DNA of 43,391 nucleotides from Cloacimonetes bacterium UBA3541 (GCA_002376725.1 DFOM01000013.1:1-43391); one strand, 5' to 3'; numbered from the stretch's first letter, positions 17,888 through 27,370 are shown. The notes: generated by a model from the letters alone, not told the origin. Translations and numbers: made by a program.

Positions 17888-18784
17888 TCATTCTTTGCCG
17901 CGGGGATGACCTTTATGATAAGCTTTTTTAATGTCATCTAGAGTCAGATGAGTATAGATAGCAGTAGTTTCAAGATTGGAATGTCCGAGCATTTCTTGAA
18001 GAGCACGTAGGTCAGCCCCTCGAGCAAGGAGATGAGTAGCAAAGCTATGTCTAATCGTATGTGATGAATAACCTTTTTGCCGCGCAATGATATGGAAATA
18101 ATGGTGTAAAATTTTGTATAACTGTCTATGGTCAAAATCTTTTCCACTTTTGGTAAGAAAAAGTCTATTGGAACTATATTCTTGCTTTAATTTATCTCTT
18201 ATGGGCAGATATGCTTTAATAGCCTCTATAGCTGATTTTCCGACAGGTACAATTCTTTCTTTATTGCCTTTACCTATAACGCGGACCAGACCTCTTTTCA
18301 AATCTATATCGTTAAGTTGCAAATTTGCCAATTCAGAGATACGCAGACCGGAAGAATATAGCAATTCCAAGATAGCACGATTTCTTACACCAAAGATGCT
18401 GGATTGATCAGGAAGATTTAGCAGTATACGCATCTCTTCTTCAGTAAAATAGTGAGGTAAATCTTTTTCAAACTTAGGTCTTTTTATTTTATCCATAGGA
18501 TTTTTGTTAATATGTTTGGTAAGTTTTGCCCAGGCGAAAAAACTCTGTAAAGCGGCAGCTTTTCTTGCCAGACTGCGATTGCTAACTTGTTGTTTATGAA
18601 GATGAAGAAACCAGTCCCGAATCATTTGTGGAGAGATTTGGTCAAGTTGGATATTACCATCCTCAAAATATCTTTGAATAAATTTATAAAATTGATTCAA
18701 ATCTCTCATATAGGCAATTATAGTTTGTGCTGACTTTCCTTCAGCACTTATATATTGTTTATATAATTCTTGTTCCTGCGTCAT
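17888..18784 (-). CDS. Site-specific tyrosine recombinase, XerC/XerD type
   Basis: This 298-residue protein from the ATG at 18784 (AGGAAGG site eight bases upstream; a second ATG seven codons further up has no site) contains an N-terminal SAM-like core-binding domain (about 1-95) and the catalytic domain. The catalytic set R148, K172, H242, R245, H268 and Y277 is complete. Size and sequence fit XerC/XerD, which resolve chromosome dimers at dif. No dif-like site is visible nearby and there is no adjacent mobile-element cargo, so housekeeping function is more likely than an integrase role. Whether it is XerC or XerD cannot be decided here. Confidence 0.93.
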   Translation of the reverse strand: MTQEQELYKQYISAEGKSAQTIIAYMRDLNQFYKFIQRYFEDGNIQLDQISPQMIRDWFLHLHKQQVSNRSLARKAAALQSFFAWAKLTKHINKNPMDKIKRPKFEKDLPHYFTEEEMRILLNLPDQSSIFGVRNRAILELLYSSGLRISELANLQLNDIDLKRGLVRVIGKGNKERIVPVGKSAIEAIKAYLPIRDKLKQEYSSNRLFLTKSGKDFDHRQLYKILHHYFHIIARQKGYSSHTIRHSFATHLLARGADLRALQEMLGHSNLETTAIYTHLTLDDIKKAYHKGHPRGKE

Positions 18785-18861
18785 AAATTTATCCTTCCTA
18801 TACATTTTTTTCTTGCCTGTTTGTTTGTCGAGAAAAATTTAGTTTTAGTAAAGGAGCAATG

Positions 18862-19617
18862 ATGAATAATTATATCTCAGCCAGTGCCAAATTAGGTAAA
18901 GAAGTTAAGCTTGGCTTTAATATTATTATAATGGATGAAGTGATAATTGGAGATAATTGTCAGATAGGAAATAATGTAGTTATTCACCCTAAAACTTTTA
19001 TTGGAGATAATGTAAGAATAGATGATAATACCGTAATTGGGAAAAAACCATTATCCTCACCTCGTAGCATTTTTAAGGCTCCTGAAGATTTGAAACCTGC
19101 AGTTATAGGAGATAATTGTCAGATAGGAGCAAATGTTATCATAAATGCTCAGTGCGAAATGGGGAAATCCAATCTTATAGCTGACCTGGCAACTATCCGA
19201 GAGAATGTAACGCTTGGGAATTTGAATATTATTGGACGGAATGTTACTATAGAAAACTTTGTCAAAATCGGTTCTCGCAATAAATTGGAAACCAATTGCT
19301 ATATAACTGCTTATTCGGAGATTGAAGATTACTGTTTTGTTGGACCCTGCGTAGCAACAAGTAATGATAATTATATGGCAAGAGATCCTGAACGATTCAA
19401 ACATTTTAAAGGAATAACTATGAAATGTGGATCACGTATCGGTGTTCATGCTACTATTCTACCTGGTATAATTATAGAAGAAGATGCCTGCGTTGCTGCA
19501 GGCTCAGTAGTAACCCATAATGTCCCCGCAGGAAAAGTAGTTCTGGGGAGTCCAGCTCGTATTTTACGTGATGTACCTGAGGCACAACTTTTAAAGAACA
19601 ATCTGGATAAATTATGA
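18862..19617 (+). CDS. Hexapeptide-repeat acyltransferase (LpxA-like fold)
   Basis: This 251-residue protein consists largely of left-handed beta-helix hexapeptide repeats, e.g. VIIGDNCQIGNNVVI and VIGDNCQIGANVII, with an interrupting loop (about 62-80), and a C-terminal AGSVVTHNVPAGKVVLGSPA typical of sugar N-acetyltransferases. The proximal start at 18862 is preferred over 18859 because it lies five bases after AGGAG. The likely role is transfer of an acetyl or acyl group to a nucleotide sugar for surface polysaccharide. It is not a clear LpxA orthologue. Its stop overlaps the glycosyltransferase start by four bases (ATGA). Confidence 0.85.
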   Translation: MNNYISASAKLGKEVKLGFNIIIMDEVIIGDNCQIGNNVVIHPKTFIGDNVRIDDNTVIGKKPLSSPRSIFKAPEDLKPAVIGDNCQIGANVIINAQCEMGKSNLIADLATIRENVTLGNLNIIGRNVTIENFVKIGSRNKLETNCYITAYSEIEDYCFVGPCVATSNDNYMARDPERFKHFKGITMKCGSRIGVHATILPGIIIEEDACVAAGSVVTHNVPAGKVVLGSPARILRDVPEAQLLKNNLDKL

Positions 19618-20330
19618 AAGCTTTACTAATAATACCAACATACAACGAAATAACCAATATTAAAAATGTCATTACTGCTTCGTTGGCACAATCTCCCGAT
19701 CTTAATATTTTAGTCATAGATGATAACTCTCCAGATGGCACAGCTAAAGTAGTGAAAGAATTGTTAGAAAAGGAACCGCGTATCAACCTGATAGAGCGTC
19801 CAAAAAAGTTAGGATTAGGTTCTGCCTATGTTCAAGGTTTCAAATATGCTTTAAAGGATGACTTTGATTATATACTGGAGATGGATGCTGATTTTTCCCA
19901 CAATCCTGCTGATATACCTCGTTTATTAGCAGCAGCAAAGAAATATGATGTAGTGATTGGCTCTCGTTATTGTCAGGGAGTAAACATTATCAATTGGCCC
20001 TTCAGGCGTTTACTCATTAGCTACTTTGCTTCTAAATATGTGCGTATAATCACAGGAATGCCAATAAAAGACCCAACCAGTGGATTTAAATGTTTTCGTC
20101 GCAGGGTGCTAGAAGCGATTGATTTGGATAGTATTCTTTCCGATGGTTATGCTTTCCAGATTGAAATGAATTTCCGTTCCTGGGTTAAAGGTTTTAAAAT
20201 ACATGAAATACCAATCATCTTTACAGAACGAAGAAATGGAGTTTCAAAAATGAGTCGCAAAATCGTCTGGGAAGCTGCCTGGATGGTGTGGAGACTACAG
20301 ATAATGAAGCTTTTAGGAAAAATTAAGTAG
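19614..20330 (+). CDS. Glycosyltransferase family 2, polyprenol monophosphomannose synthase-like
   Basis: This 238-residue GT-A fold enzyme has IPTYNEITNI at 7-16, VIDDNSPDGT at 34-43, ERPKKLGLGSAY (61-72), the metal motif DAD at 91-93 and DPTSGFKCF, the standard Dpm1-like series. These enzymes move mannose or glucose from a nucleotide sugar to polyprenyl phosphate at the cytoplasmic face of the membrane. It has no C-terminal membrane domain, so it is the short bacterial form. It is translationally coupled with the preceding acyltransferase gene. Confidence 0.93.
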   Translation: MKALLIIPTYNEITNIKNVITASLAQSPDLNILVIDDNSPDGTAKVVKELLEKEPRINLIERPKKLGLGSAYVQGFKYALKDDFDYILEMDADFSHNPADIPRLLAAAKKYDVVIGSRYCQGVNIINWPFRRLLISYFASKYVRIITGMPIKDPTSGFKCFRRRVLEAIDLDSILSDGYAFQIEMNFRSWVKGFKIHEIPIIFTERRNGVSKMSRKIVWEAAWMVWRLQIMKLLGKIK

Positions 20331-20344
20331 ATGGGAGTTATAAT

Positions 20345-20875
20345 ATGAAAAAAGTGTGGATTAGCGTATTATTAATGATTAGCGTGCTGTCCTTATTGGC
20401 TCAACCTACCATTCCGAGAGTTTATGTGCAGAAATTGATATTAGAGGACGGGACTAATCCTTTTATCACCTGGCATAAGAATCAGAGTGCACCTGAATAT
20501 CTGTTTAGAGCATGGATTTTAGAGAGGCAAAATGAGATATTGAGCACCGAAACGCATACCTATTATCATCTAGCGATAACACAGGTTGGAGATGGAAATA
20601 AGGTGCCGTTTATGGTCGTTAGTATGGTCAATTTAGGCAATTTCCCCAGTCAGTGGCATTCCGGAGAGACACTCCATCTGGAACTCACCCATAAAGAAAC
20701 GGGACAGAAGGTAGAATGGGATGTCTATATTCCAGAAGGAACAGCCACAATTAAGCTATTAGATACTCCTCAGATTATTCCTCCTTACAAAGATATTAAA
20801 TCAGAGAAAGTAGTCCCTAAAACAGATGAAGGCTCCGATATACCCAAGGAAAATAACAGTAGCTGTAGTGACTGA
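20345..20875 (+). CDS. Secreted protein of unknown function
   Basis: This 176-residue protein has a signal peptide (MKKVWISVLLMISVLSLLA) and a mature start at QPTIPRVYVQKL. It has no lipobox cysteine. The middle shows a beta-rich pattern with WHKNQSAPEYLFRAWI and WHSGETLHLELTHKETG, which could be an immunoglobulin-like or carbohydrate-binding sheet. The C-terminus is polar and ends in SSCSD. I do not recognise the family. It lies between a glycosyltransferase and ruvB on the same strand. Confidence 0.75.
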   Translation: MKKVWISVLLMISVLSLLAQPTIPRVYVQKLILEDGTNPFITWHKNQSAPEYLFRAWILERQNEILSTETHTYYHLAITQVGDGNKVPFMVVSMVNLGNFPSQWHSGETLHLELTHKETGQKVEWDVYIPEGTATIKLLDTPQIIPPYKDIKSEKVVPKTDEGSDIPKENNSSCSD

Positions 20876-20902
20876 CAGCACTGTCATTGACGGAACTAAA
20901 TA

Positions 20903-21919
20903 ATGTTAGAACGCATAAACACTCCTTTTAAGCAACCTGAAGATAAAGAATTTGATCGTGCTCTCCGTCCTCGCACATTAAATGAATTTATCGGTCAAAC
21001 TCAAATAAAACAGTTATTGGATATTTCCATAAAAGCTGCAAAATTGAGGAAAGAATCCTTAGACCATATTCTTCTCTATGGTCCTCCAGGTTTAGGAAAG
21101 ACCACTTTAGCAGGAATTATCGCTAATGAATTGGGAGTTGATATCACGGTTAGTAGTGGTCCGGTGATGGAAAAACCAAGTGATTTAGCTGGAATTCTCA
21201 CAAATTTACAACGGCAGGAAGTGCTCTTTATTGATGAGATTCATCGTCTCAGTCATATCATAGAAGAGTATATTTATCCTGCTATGGAAGATTTTCAGAT
21301 GGAAATTATCCTTGATAATGGTCCCAGTGCAAGAACATTGCGTATTAGTATAGAACCTTTCACGCTCATAGGAGCGACAACTCGTGCGGGATTACTTACA
21401 CCTCCATTGAGAGATCGTTTTGGCATTATTCTTCGCCTAGATTATTACGATTTTGATTCAATTTACCAGATTATTCGCCGATCAGCCAATATCTTAGGAA
21501 TTCCAGCAGAAGATGAAGGCATTTCCGAACTGGCTCGTCGCAGCAGAGGCACTCCACGCATTGCTAATAGATTATTGAGACGGGTTAGAGATTTTGCTCA
21601 AATTATGGGCAATGGAGTTATCACCCTAGATATAACCTTACAAGCTCTAGAAATGTTACAGGTTGATAATGCTGGTTTAGATGAGATGGATAAAAGATTG
21701 CTAACTACTATTATAGAATATTATAGAGGGGGTCCAGTAGGAATAAAAAATTTGGCTACAGCTGTAGGAGAAGATCCTGGTACTATAGAAGAGATATTTG
21801 AACCTTATCTGGTTCAGCAAGGTTTCCTGGAACGAACACCTCAGGGTAGAAAAGCAACATATAAAGCTTATGAACATTTAGGCATTATCCCTCCAAATAA
21901 CCAGACAGAAATCTTTTAA
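20903..21919 (+). CDS. ruvB: Holliday junction branch migration helicase RuvB
   Basis: This 338-residue AAA+ protein contains Walker A GPPGLGKT at 60-67, Walker B with DEIH at 111-114, sensor 1 around GATTRAG, the arginine finger region RDRFG, and the C-terminal winged helix ending TPQGRKATYKAYEHLG. RuvB drives branch migration with RuvA. ruvA and ruvC are not in the window, so ruvB is separated from its usual partner here. Confidence 0.97.
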   Translation: MLERINTPFKQPEDKEFDRALRPRTLNEFIGQTQIKQLLDISIKAAKLRKESLDHILLYGPPGLGKTTLAGIIANELGVDITVSSGPVMEKPSDLAGILTNLQRQEVLFIDEIHRLSHIIEEYIYPAMEDFQMEIILDNGPSARTLRISIEPFTLIGATTRAGLLTPPLRDRFGIILRLDYYDFDSIYQIIRRSANILGIPAEDEGISELARRSRGTPRIANRLLRRVRDFAQIMGNGVITLDITLQALEMLQVDNAGLDEMDKRLLTTIIEYYRGGPVGIKNLATAVGEDPGTIEEIFEPYLVQQGFLERTPQGRKATYKAYEHLGIIPPNNQTEIF

Positions 21920-21979
21920 TGCAAGCTCTGGTAAAAAGTAAAATAATCAGCAAAGCCTTTTCTTCTCTTGAAATTAAAA

Positions 21980-23248
21980 ATGGGTTATAGAGCAAATATC
22001 ACCAGCAATCTGGTCAATCAAATACTTCACCTTGTTATCGGTGCAGTAACAAGCATTTTAGCTTCCAGGGTTTTAGGACCTGAAGGATTGGGCTTTGTAG
22101 CATACATTATTTTAATTTTTACGCTTCTCGGAGATTTTGGGCATTTTGGTTTGAACAATGCTGTTATTTTTTTTAAGAAAAGAAAGGAAATTAATCATAG
22201 TCATCTTTATAATGTAAATGTAACAGTCCTCATAATATTGGCTACTGCAATTAGTTGTATTGTTTTAATATTAAGAAGTAATAGCTGGTTTCTAAGTGAA
22301 TATAACTATCTCTTTATTTTAGGTGGTATAATCTTTATTTTCTCGGATCTTCTCTTCTCTCATTATTATGCATGGTTTGTAGGAGATGAACTTATTCGGG
22401 AAAGTAATCGCTTTATAATTACTTCTTTTTTTATAAAAAGTGGAATCATCATTCTGCTGTGGTTAACTAGGACTTTAAATCCCTTAACTTATTTTTATAC
22501 TTCCGTTTTAGGGATGATGCTCAATGCCATTTTTTTGGGAACTCATACAGGTGAAAGATTTAGACCGAAGATAGACCTGTCACTTCTTAAGGCTGAGTAT
22601 TCCTATGGGGGCATCATTTTTTTAGCTTCTTGCTGTGATTTTCTACATTATAGAGTAGACCAATTGATGATTAAGCAAATGCTGGGAATAAGTTATCTGG
22701 GAATATATTCTATTGCTGTAACCTTAGCTGGGCTTATGTTTCTTCTACCCTCCAGCATAAATTCAGCACTGTTAGGAAAACTATATAACACAAACGATAA
22801 GCAACAATTTCGTCAGGTTATGTCTCAGACCTATAAACTTACTTTTTGGTTCTGTCTTATACTATCTATAATTGGTATACCACTCAGTTTACTTATCCCC
22901 TTATTTTATGGCAAAGCCTTTGCTGGAGCAATTGTTAGTACTCAGATTCTTCTGGTAGGAACGATCTTTGCTAGCTGTGCACAAGTTTCTATGCAATACT
23001 TTTTTAGTACAGGACAGCCCCATATTCATCTTATTGCAACTTTTAGCACTTTAATGGTAAATATCGGTTTGAATCTGTGGCTCATCCCTTTAAAAGGAAT
23101 TACTGGTGCCGCTATAGCCTCTTGTATATCCTATTTTATTTATGGAGTATTGTATCTTATCATTTTTCTAGTAAAAGAAAAGTTTAGTATTAATGAGATG
23201 CTTGCTCTATCACTTTCTGATCTAAAAAATCTAAAGGACCGAAGATGA
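21980..23248 (+). CDS. Polysaccharide flippase, Wzx/MATE-like
   Basis: This 422-residue membrane protein starts at an ATG at 21980; a TTG at 21968 is also in frame and neither has a strong ribosome site. The opening VNQILHLVIGAVTSILASRVLG with GPEGLG is typical of Wzx/RfbX oligosaccharide flippases (Polysacc_synt, PF01943), followed by about twelve hydrophobic segments. It would move lipid-linked glycan across the inner membrane. The downstream asparagine-synthase-like gene overlaps its stop by four bases, arguing for a shared pathway. Confidence 0.9.
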   Translation: MGYRANITSNLVNQILHLVIGAVTSILASRVLGPEGLGFVAYIILIFTLLGDFGHFGLNNAVIFFKKRKEINHSHLYNVNVTVLIILATAISCIVLILRSNSWFLSEYNYLFILGGIIFIFSDLLFSHYYAWFVGDELIRESNRFIITSFFIKSGIIILLWLTRTLNPLTYFYTSVLGMMLNAIFLGTHTGERFRPKIDLSLLKAEYSYGGIIFLASCCDFLHYRVDQLMIKQMLGISYLGIYSIAVTLAGLMFLLPSSINSALLGKLYNTNDKQQFRQVMSQTYKLTFWFCLILSIIGIPLSLLIPLFYGKAFAGAIVSTQILLVGTIFASCAQVSMQYFFSTGQPHIHLIATFSTLMVNIGLNLWLIPLKGITGAAIASCISYFIYGVLYLIIFLVKEKFSINEMLALSLSDLKNLKDRR

Positions 23249-24822
23249 GAACAGTTGATTTGTTCGATGGATACTTCTGGTTTCAAGGTGTCCTCTACCG
23301 CTCTTTATCAGAAGATTTATTTCCCCAAGTATGCAATCCTGCTGTATTTTCTACCACTTTAAAAGAATTCAATGGAAGTTTCCGATTTGTAATAGATTGC
23401 GATGATTACATTTTTGCAGCTGTAGACCGCATTCGCTCTTTCCCTCTTTTCTATATCCAAAAAGGGACAGAATTTTTTATTGATTCAGATGCATTTGAAC
23501 TAAAGAAACACTCAGCTAACTTGGATTTAGATAAATTGAATATAACCGAGTTTTTGCTAACTGCTTACACTTGTATGAATGACACTCTTTATCCTGAGAT
23601 AAAACAACTGGAGGCAGGACAATTTCTGATCTGGCACAAGTCAGAAGCCAGGTTGGAGCTAAGAGATTATTATGTATATCAGCATCTTTTTGAACCAATA
23701 GAGTATCCTTTAGAAGCAATGGACCAGATGCATAAGCATATAATTCAACGCTTGATAGATAGTGCTCAGAATCGTACCTTAGTTATTCCTTTAAGTGGTG
23801 GCTATGATTCTAGAAATATTGCTTATATGCTCAAAAGGGCAGGTTATGCTAATGTTATTTGTTTCACCTATGGAAAGTCTTATGATGGAGATTGTAGCAT
23901 TTCTCGGAAAGTTGCTAAATTTCTTAATTTCCCCTGGATAATGGTAGAAAATACTCGTTCTATGTGGTATGAAGCTTTTCATAGTGAAGAAATGCTTCAG
24001 TTTTTCCGCTATGGCACTAATCTGAGTTCCAGTTTTCATGTTCAGGATTGGCTTGCAGTGAAAATTCTTAAGGAGAGAGAACTAATTCCAACCGATGCCA
24101 TATTTGTTCCGGGACATTCGGGAGGAGCTATACAGGGACAATATCTTCCTATGATATTTGAAAACAGAGATAAAATGGATTCAAAAGAATTTATTCAGAC
24201 TATTCTAAAAGATTTCTACAATCTATGGGAATATCCGATTGAAAAATTATATAACCTTTTTAATGAAAGAATTAGAAGCTATCTTAAGATTCCTGATATT
24301 TTGCTAACCGAGATTGCTGCATCATTTTACGATGAATATGCCTGGAGACAAAGGGAATCAAAATTTATCGTTAATTTCGTACGAGTTTACGAATTCTTTA
24401 ACTATGAATGGAGAATACCTCTCTGGGATAATGAGATTATGGAATTTTGGCAAAGGATTCCAGTTTCACAAAGAATGCACCGTCAGCTATATAAAGAGTA
24501 TGTGCAAAAATATCAACCTATTCCTGTTCCCGTCTACCATGATTATTCTTTTGCTCGGAGAATCAAGAATAAATATGCCCGAATTGTAGTTGGTAATATA
24601 ATGACCCTTGCCTATGGTAGATTTCTTGATTATAAAAACAGAGATGCTTATCTTAACACTACAATATCATCTATATTAGTTCCTGACTTATATTATCCTG
24701 AATTTATTAATCCTGAGCTTCCTATTCTGAAAGCGCAGATTAATGGCATACAGGCTCTAATCTATATTAAAGAACTGGTTTCAGGTAATCTGGATAAACT
24801 AAGTTTAAGTAAGCAAATCTGA
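23245..24822 (+). CDS. Asparagine-synthase-like amidotransferase lacking Cys2
   Basis: This 525-residue protein has a shortened class II glutaminase-like N-terminal domain (about 1-150) and an asparagine-synthase ATP-pyrophosphatase domain, with the PP-loop SGGYDSR at 184-190. It begins MRTVDLFDG, so there is no Cys2 nucleophile; glutamine hydrolysis is probably lost. Homologues in polysaccharide loci amidate uronic acids or activate carboxylates by adenylation. The four-base ATGA overlap with the flippase gene and the glycosyltransferase upstream point to surface glycan modification. The 3' end overlaps the end of the opposite-strand macro-domain gene by 18 bp. Confidence 0.85.
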   Translation: MRTVDLFDGYFWFQGVLYRSLSEDLFPQVCNPAVFSTTLKEFNGSFRFVIDCDDYIFAAVDRIRSFPLFYIQKGTEFFIDSDAFELKKHSANLDLDKLNITEFLLTAYTCMNDTLYPEIKQLEAGQFLIWHKSEARLELRDYYVYQHLFEPIEYPLEAMDQMHKHIIQRLIDSAQNRTLVIPLSGGYDSRNIAYMLKRAGYANVICFTYGKSYDGDCSISRKVAKFLNFPWIMVENTRSMWYEAFHSEEMLQFFRYGTNLSSSFHVQDWLAVKILKERELIPTDAIFVPGHSGGAIQGQYLPMIFENRDKMDSKEFIQTILKDFYNLWEYPIEKLYNLFNERIRSYLKIPDILLTEIAASFYDEYAWRQRESKFIVNFVRVYEFFNYEWRIPLWDNEIMEFWQRIPVSQRMHRQLYKEYVQKYQPIPVPVYHDYSFARRIKNKYARIVVGNIMTLAYGRFLDYKNRDAYLNTTISSILVPDLYYPEFINPELPILKAQINGIQALIYIKELVSGNLDKLSLSKQI

Positions 24823-25299
24823 ATAAATCTGATAATTATTTGGATCGAAACAATAAAAATAGACCTCTAACTCACCATTTTTTTGAAGGTCTTTTTTTAC
24901 GGTATCTATGGCTATTTTAGCTGCTTTATCTTGGGGAAATCCATATGCACCAGTAGATATATTAGGAAAGGCAATAGATTGTAGACCATATTGTCTGGCT
25001 AATTCCAAACACCTACGATAACAGGATTCTAATATGTCTTCTTCTCCAGATTTACCCCCTCTCCAGATGGGACCTACTGTATGTATAATATATTTTGCTT
25101 TCAGATTATATCCTTTAGTAATTTTAGCGTCACCAGGATCGCAACCTCCGAGAGTTTTACATTCTTCAAGCAGTTGTGGTCCTGCAGCATAATGGATAGC
25201 TCCATCAACTCCACCACCACCCAGTAATGAACGATTAGCAGCATTTACAATAACATCGCCCTCAAACTTAGTTATATCCCCATATAATATATGAATCAT
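24805..25299 (-). CDS. Macro domain protein, O-acetyl-ADP-ribose deacetylase-like (YmdB type)
   Basis: This 164-residue stand-alone macro domain has ADP-ribose binding motifs GDIT (7-10), VNAANRSLLGGGGVDGAIH (18-36) and ISTGAYGFP, the standard MacroD/YmdB set. It removes acetyl or ADP-ribosyl groups from ADP-ribose derivatives. It lies 9 bp after rnc on the same strand, so it is probably the last gene of the fatty acid/rnc operon. E. coli YmdB is reported to inhibit RNase III, which makes the rnc neighbour notable, but a regulatory link here is only a suggestion. Confidence 0.93.
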   Translation of the reverse strand: MIHILYGDITKFEGDVIVNAANRSLLGGGGVDGAIHYAAGPQLLEECKTLGGCDPGDAKITKGYNLKAKYIIHTVGPIWRGGKSGEEDILESCYRRCLELARQYGLQSIAFPNISTGAYGFPQDKAAKIAIDTVKKDLQKNGELEVYFYCFDPNNYQIYSDLLT

Positions 25300-25308
25300 A
25301 AAATCTCC

Positions 25309-26103
25309 TTAAATTCCTAGTCTTTGACAGGCATCACATGCCGCTTCTTGTTGTGCACCTTTTTTAGTGCTTCCTTTCCCTTTGCCTAATACTTCATTGC
25401 CTAAGCGAGCTTCAACGATGAAGGTTTTATTGTGTTCTGGTCCTTCTTCTGCTACGGTTATATAAACAGGTGGAGGCTGATTACGAGATTGCATATATTC
25501 CTGAAGAATACTTTTATAGTTAACTAGTTCATTACGATTAACAACATTCTCATAATCGTTCATAATATTATTTTTGATGAATCGCATAGCAGCAGAAATT
25601 CCGCTATCCAGATAGATAGCACATATAAGAGCTTCCATAGCATCGCTAACGATAGATGGTTTTTTAGCTCCTCCGGATTGTTGTTCTTCCTGGCTAAGTA
25701 GTAAGTATTTTCCCAGATCCAGAGCATTAGCTTTGAGGGTGAGATAGGTCTCTGAGACGATTTTAGATTTAAGTTTGCTTAATTTCCCTTCTTGTTCATT
25801 AGGATTACGATTAAATAGTTCACGAGATACGCCAAACCCCAAGATAGCATCTCCCAAAAATTCCATTCTTTCAAAGGAAGAAGAAGTTTGAGACTCAGAG
25901 CCATTACGGTTGAGATAAGATTTATGTGTTAGAGCAGCTTTTAAAAGATTAATATCATGAAAATTGTAGTTTATTTTCTTTTGTAATTGCTTAAGGCTCT
26001 TTTCCCATTTAGGATATTGTTCCTGAATACCTTTTCCATTGATAAATTCAATAAAACGCTTAAAGAGCTTATTGACACTCTGCTTCTTGCGAACTTTTTT
26101 CAT
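25309..26103 (-). CDS. rnc: Ribonuclease III
   Basis: This 264-residue protein has the RNase III signature ERMEFLGDAILG at 78-89 with catalytic acidic residues E81 and D85, and a C-terminal double-stranded RNA binding domain (about 186-264) ending KGSTKKGAQQEAACDACQRL. The 40-residue basic N-terminal extension (KKVRKKQSVNKLFKRF) precedes the usual start of the fold. It processes rRNA precursors and structured mRNAs. It follows fabF by 28 bp, the standard acpP-fabF-rnc order. Confidence 0.96.
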   Translation of the reverse strand: MKKVRKKQSVNKLFKRFIEFINGKGIQEQYPKWEKSLKQLQKKINYNFHDINLLKAALTHKSYLNRNGSESQTSSSFERMEFLGDAILGFGVSRELFNRNPNEQEGKLSKLKSKIVSETYLTLKANALDLGKYLLLSQEEQQSGGAKKPSIVSDAMEALICAIYLDSGISAAMRFIKNNIMNDYENVVNRNELVNYKSILQEYMQSRNQPPPVYITVAEEGPEHNKTFIVEARLGNEVLGKGKGSTKKGAQQEAACDACQRLGI

Positions 26104-26131
26104 TCCTTGGGAAATTCACCTCCCTAACCAA

Positions 26132-27370
26132 TTAGCTATATTTCTTTATAATGAGAGCAGAATTATGTCCTCCAAATCCCAATGAATTGGAAAGAGCCAC
26201 ATTAACCTCATAATTTTGAGCTTTATTGGGAACATAATCCAAATCGCAATCTGGATCGGGATGCTCAAGGTTAATAGTAGGATGAATGATCCCTGTTTCT
26301 ATGGATTTAACGCAAGCAATTGCCTCTATAGCTGCTGCTGCTCCTAGCATATGTCCAACCATAGATTTAGTTGAGCTAATCTTCAGTTTATAGGCATAAT
26401 CTCCAAAGCAATGCTTAAAAGACAAAGTTTCACCTTTATCATTCAATGGAGTAGAAGTTCCATGAGCATTAACATATTGTATATCCTCAGGTCGTAATCC
26501 TGCATCAGCTATAGCTCTTTTCATTGATTCTGCACTTCCTGAACCATCTTCCAGGGGTGCTGTGATATGGAAAGCATCATCTGTTGCTGCGTAACCAACT
26601 AGTTCAGCATATATTTTTGCTCCCCTTGCCTTCGCATGTTCCAATTCTTCCAGCACCAAAAAACCTGCCCCTTCGCTCATCACAAATCCATCTCGTTCCG
26701 CATCAAAAGGACGAGAAGCTTTAGTTGGTTCATCATTGTGAGTAGAAAGCGCACGCAAAGCACAGAATCCACCAACCGCAAAAGCTGTTACTGCAGCTTC
26801 TGTACCACCACAGACAATGACATCTGCATCTCCATATTGAATAGCACGAAGTGCTGTTCCTAAGGCATGATTGGCACTGGCACAGGCACTGGAAATACTG
26901 AAATTAATTCCTTGAAAACCGTTTTCTATCGCAATCTGAGCTGCTGCAATATTAGAAATAATTTTAGGAATGAAAAAGGGACTGATTCTACGAGGTCCAA
27001 GTTCGTGATTTTTAATACATTCTTCTTCAAAAGTATAAATACCACCGATACCTACTCCTGTAATAACACCGATTCTCCAACTATCTCCGGTAAAAGGAAT
27101 AAGTCCTGCATCTTTAATTGCTTCTCGGGAAGCTACTAAAGCATACTGGGTATAAGTATCCATTTTCCGAATTTCTTTAGGATCAAAGTGTTCCTCAGGG
27201 TTGAAGTTTTTCACCTGGGCAGCAATCTTAACTGGCAATGCTGAAGTATCAAAATTTTTAATTATATCCACACCAGAAACACCCTGGACTAGATTATTCC
27301 AGGTTTCTGCAATATTATTTCCTACCGGGCTTAAAGCCCCTAAACCTGTTATTACTACTCTTTTTTTCAT
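26132..27370 (-). CDS. fabF: 3-oxoacyl-[acyl-carrier-protein] synthase II (FabF)
   Basis: This 412-residue condensing enzyme extends acyl-ACP with malonyl-ACP in fatty acid elongation. The catalytic triad is complete: C163 in SSACASANHAL, H303 in NAHGTSTPLND and H340 in KSMVGHMLGAA. The ATG is preceded by AGAGG. A strong terminator separates it from acpP upstream, so it may rely on read-through or its own promoter in the 145-bp gap. Confidence 0.97.
   Translation of the reverse strand: MKKRVVITGLGALSPVGNNIAETWNNLVQGVSGVDIIKNFDTSALPVKIAAQVKNFNPEEHFDPKEIRKMDTYTQYALVASREAIKDAGLIPFTGDSWRIGVITGVGIGGIYTFEEECIKNHELGPRRISPFFIPKIISNIAAAQIAIENGFQGINFSISSACASANHALGTALRAIQYGDADVIVCGGTEAAVTAFAVGGFCALRALSTHNDEPTKASRPFDAERDGFVMSEGAGFLVLEELEHAKARGAKIYAELVGYAATDDAFHITAPLEDGSGSAESMKRAIADAGLRPEDIQYVNAHGTSTPLNDKGETLSFKHCFGDYAYKLKISSTKSMVGHMLGAAAAIEAIACVKSIETGIIHPTINLEHPDPDCDLDYVPNKAQNYEVNVALSNSLGFGGHNSALIIKKYS

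Noticed and set aside
17888..18784. Tyrosine recombinase as an integrase of a mobile island
   Set aside because: It has XerC/XerD size and sequence, is flanked by housekeeping-like genes, and no attachment-site repeats or tRNA were found nearby.
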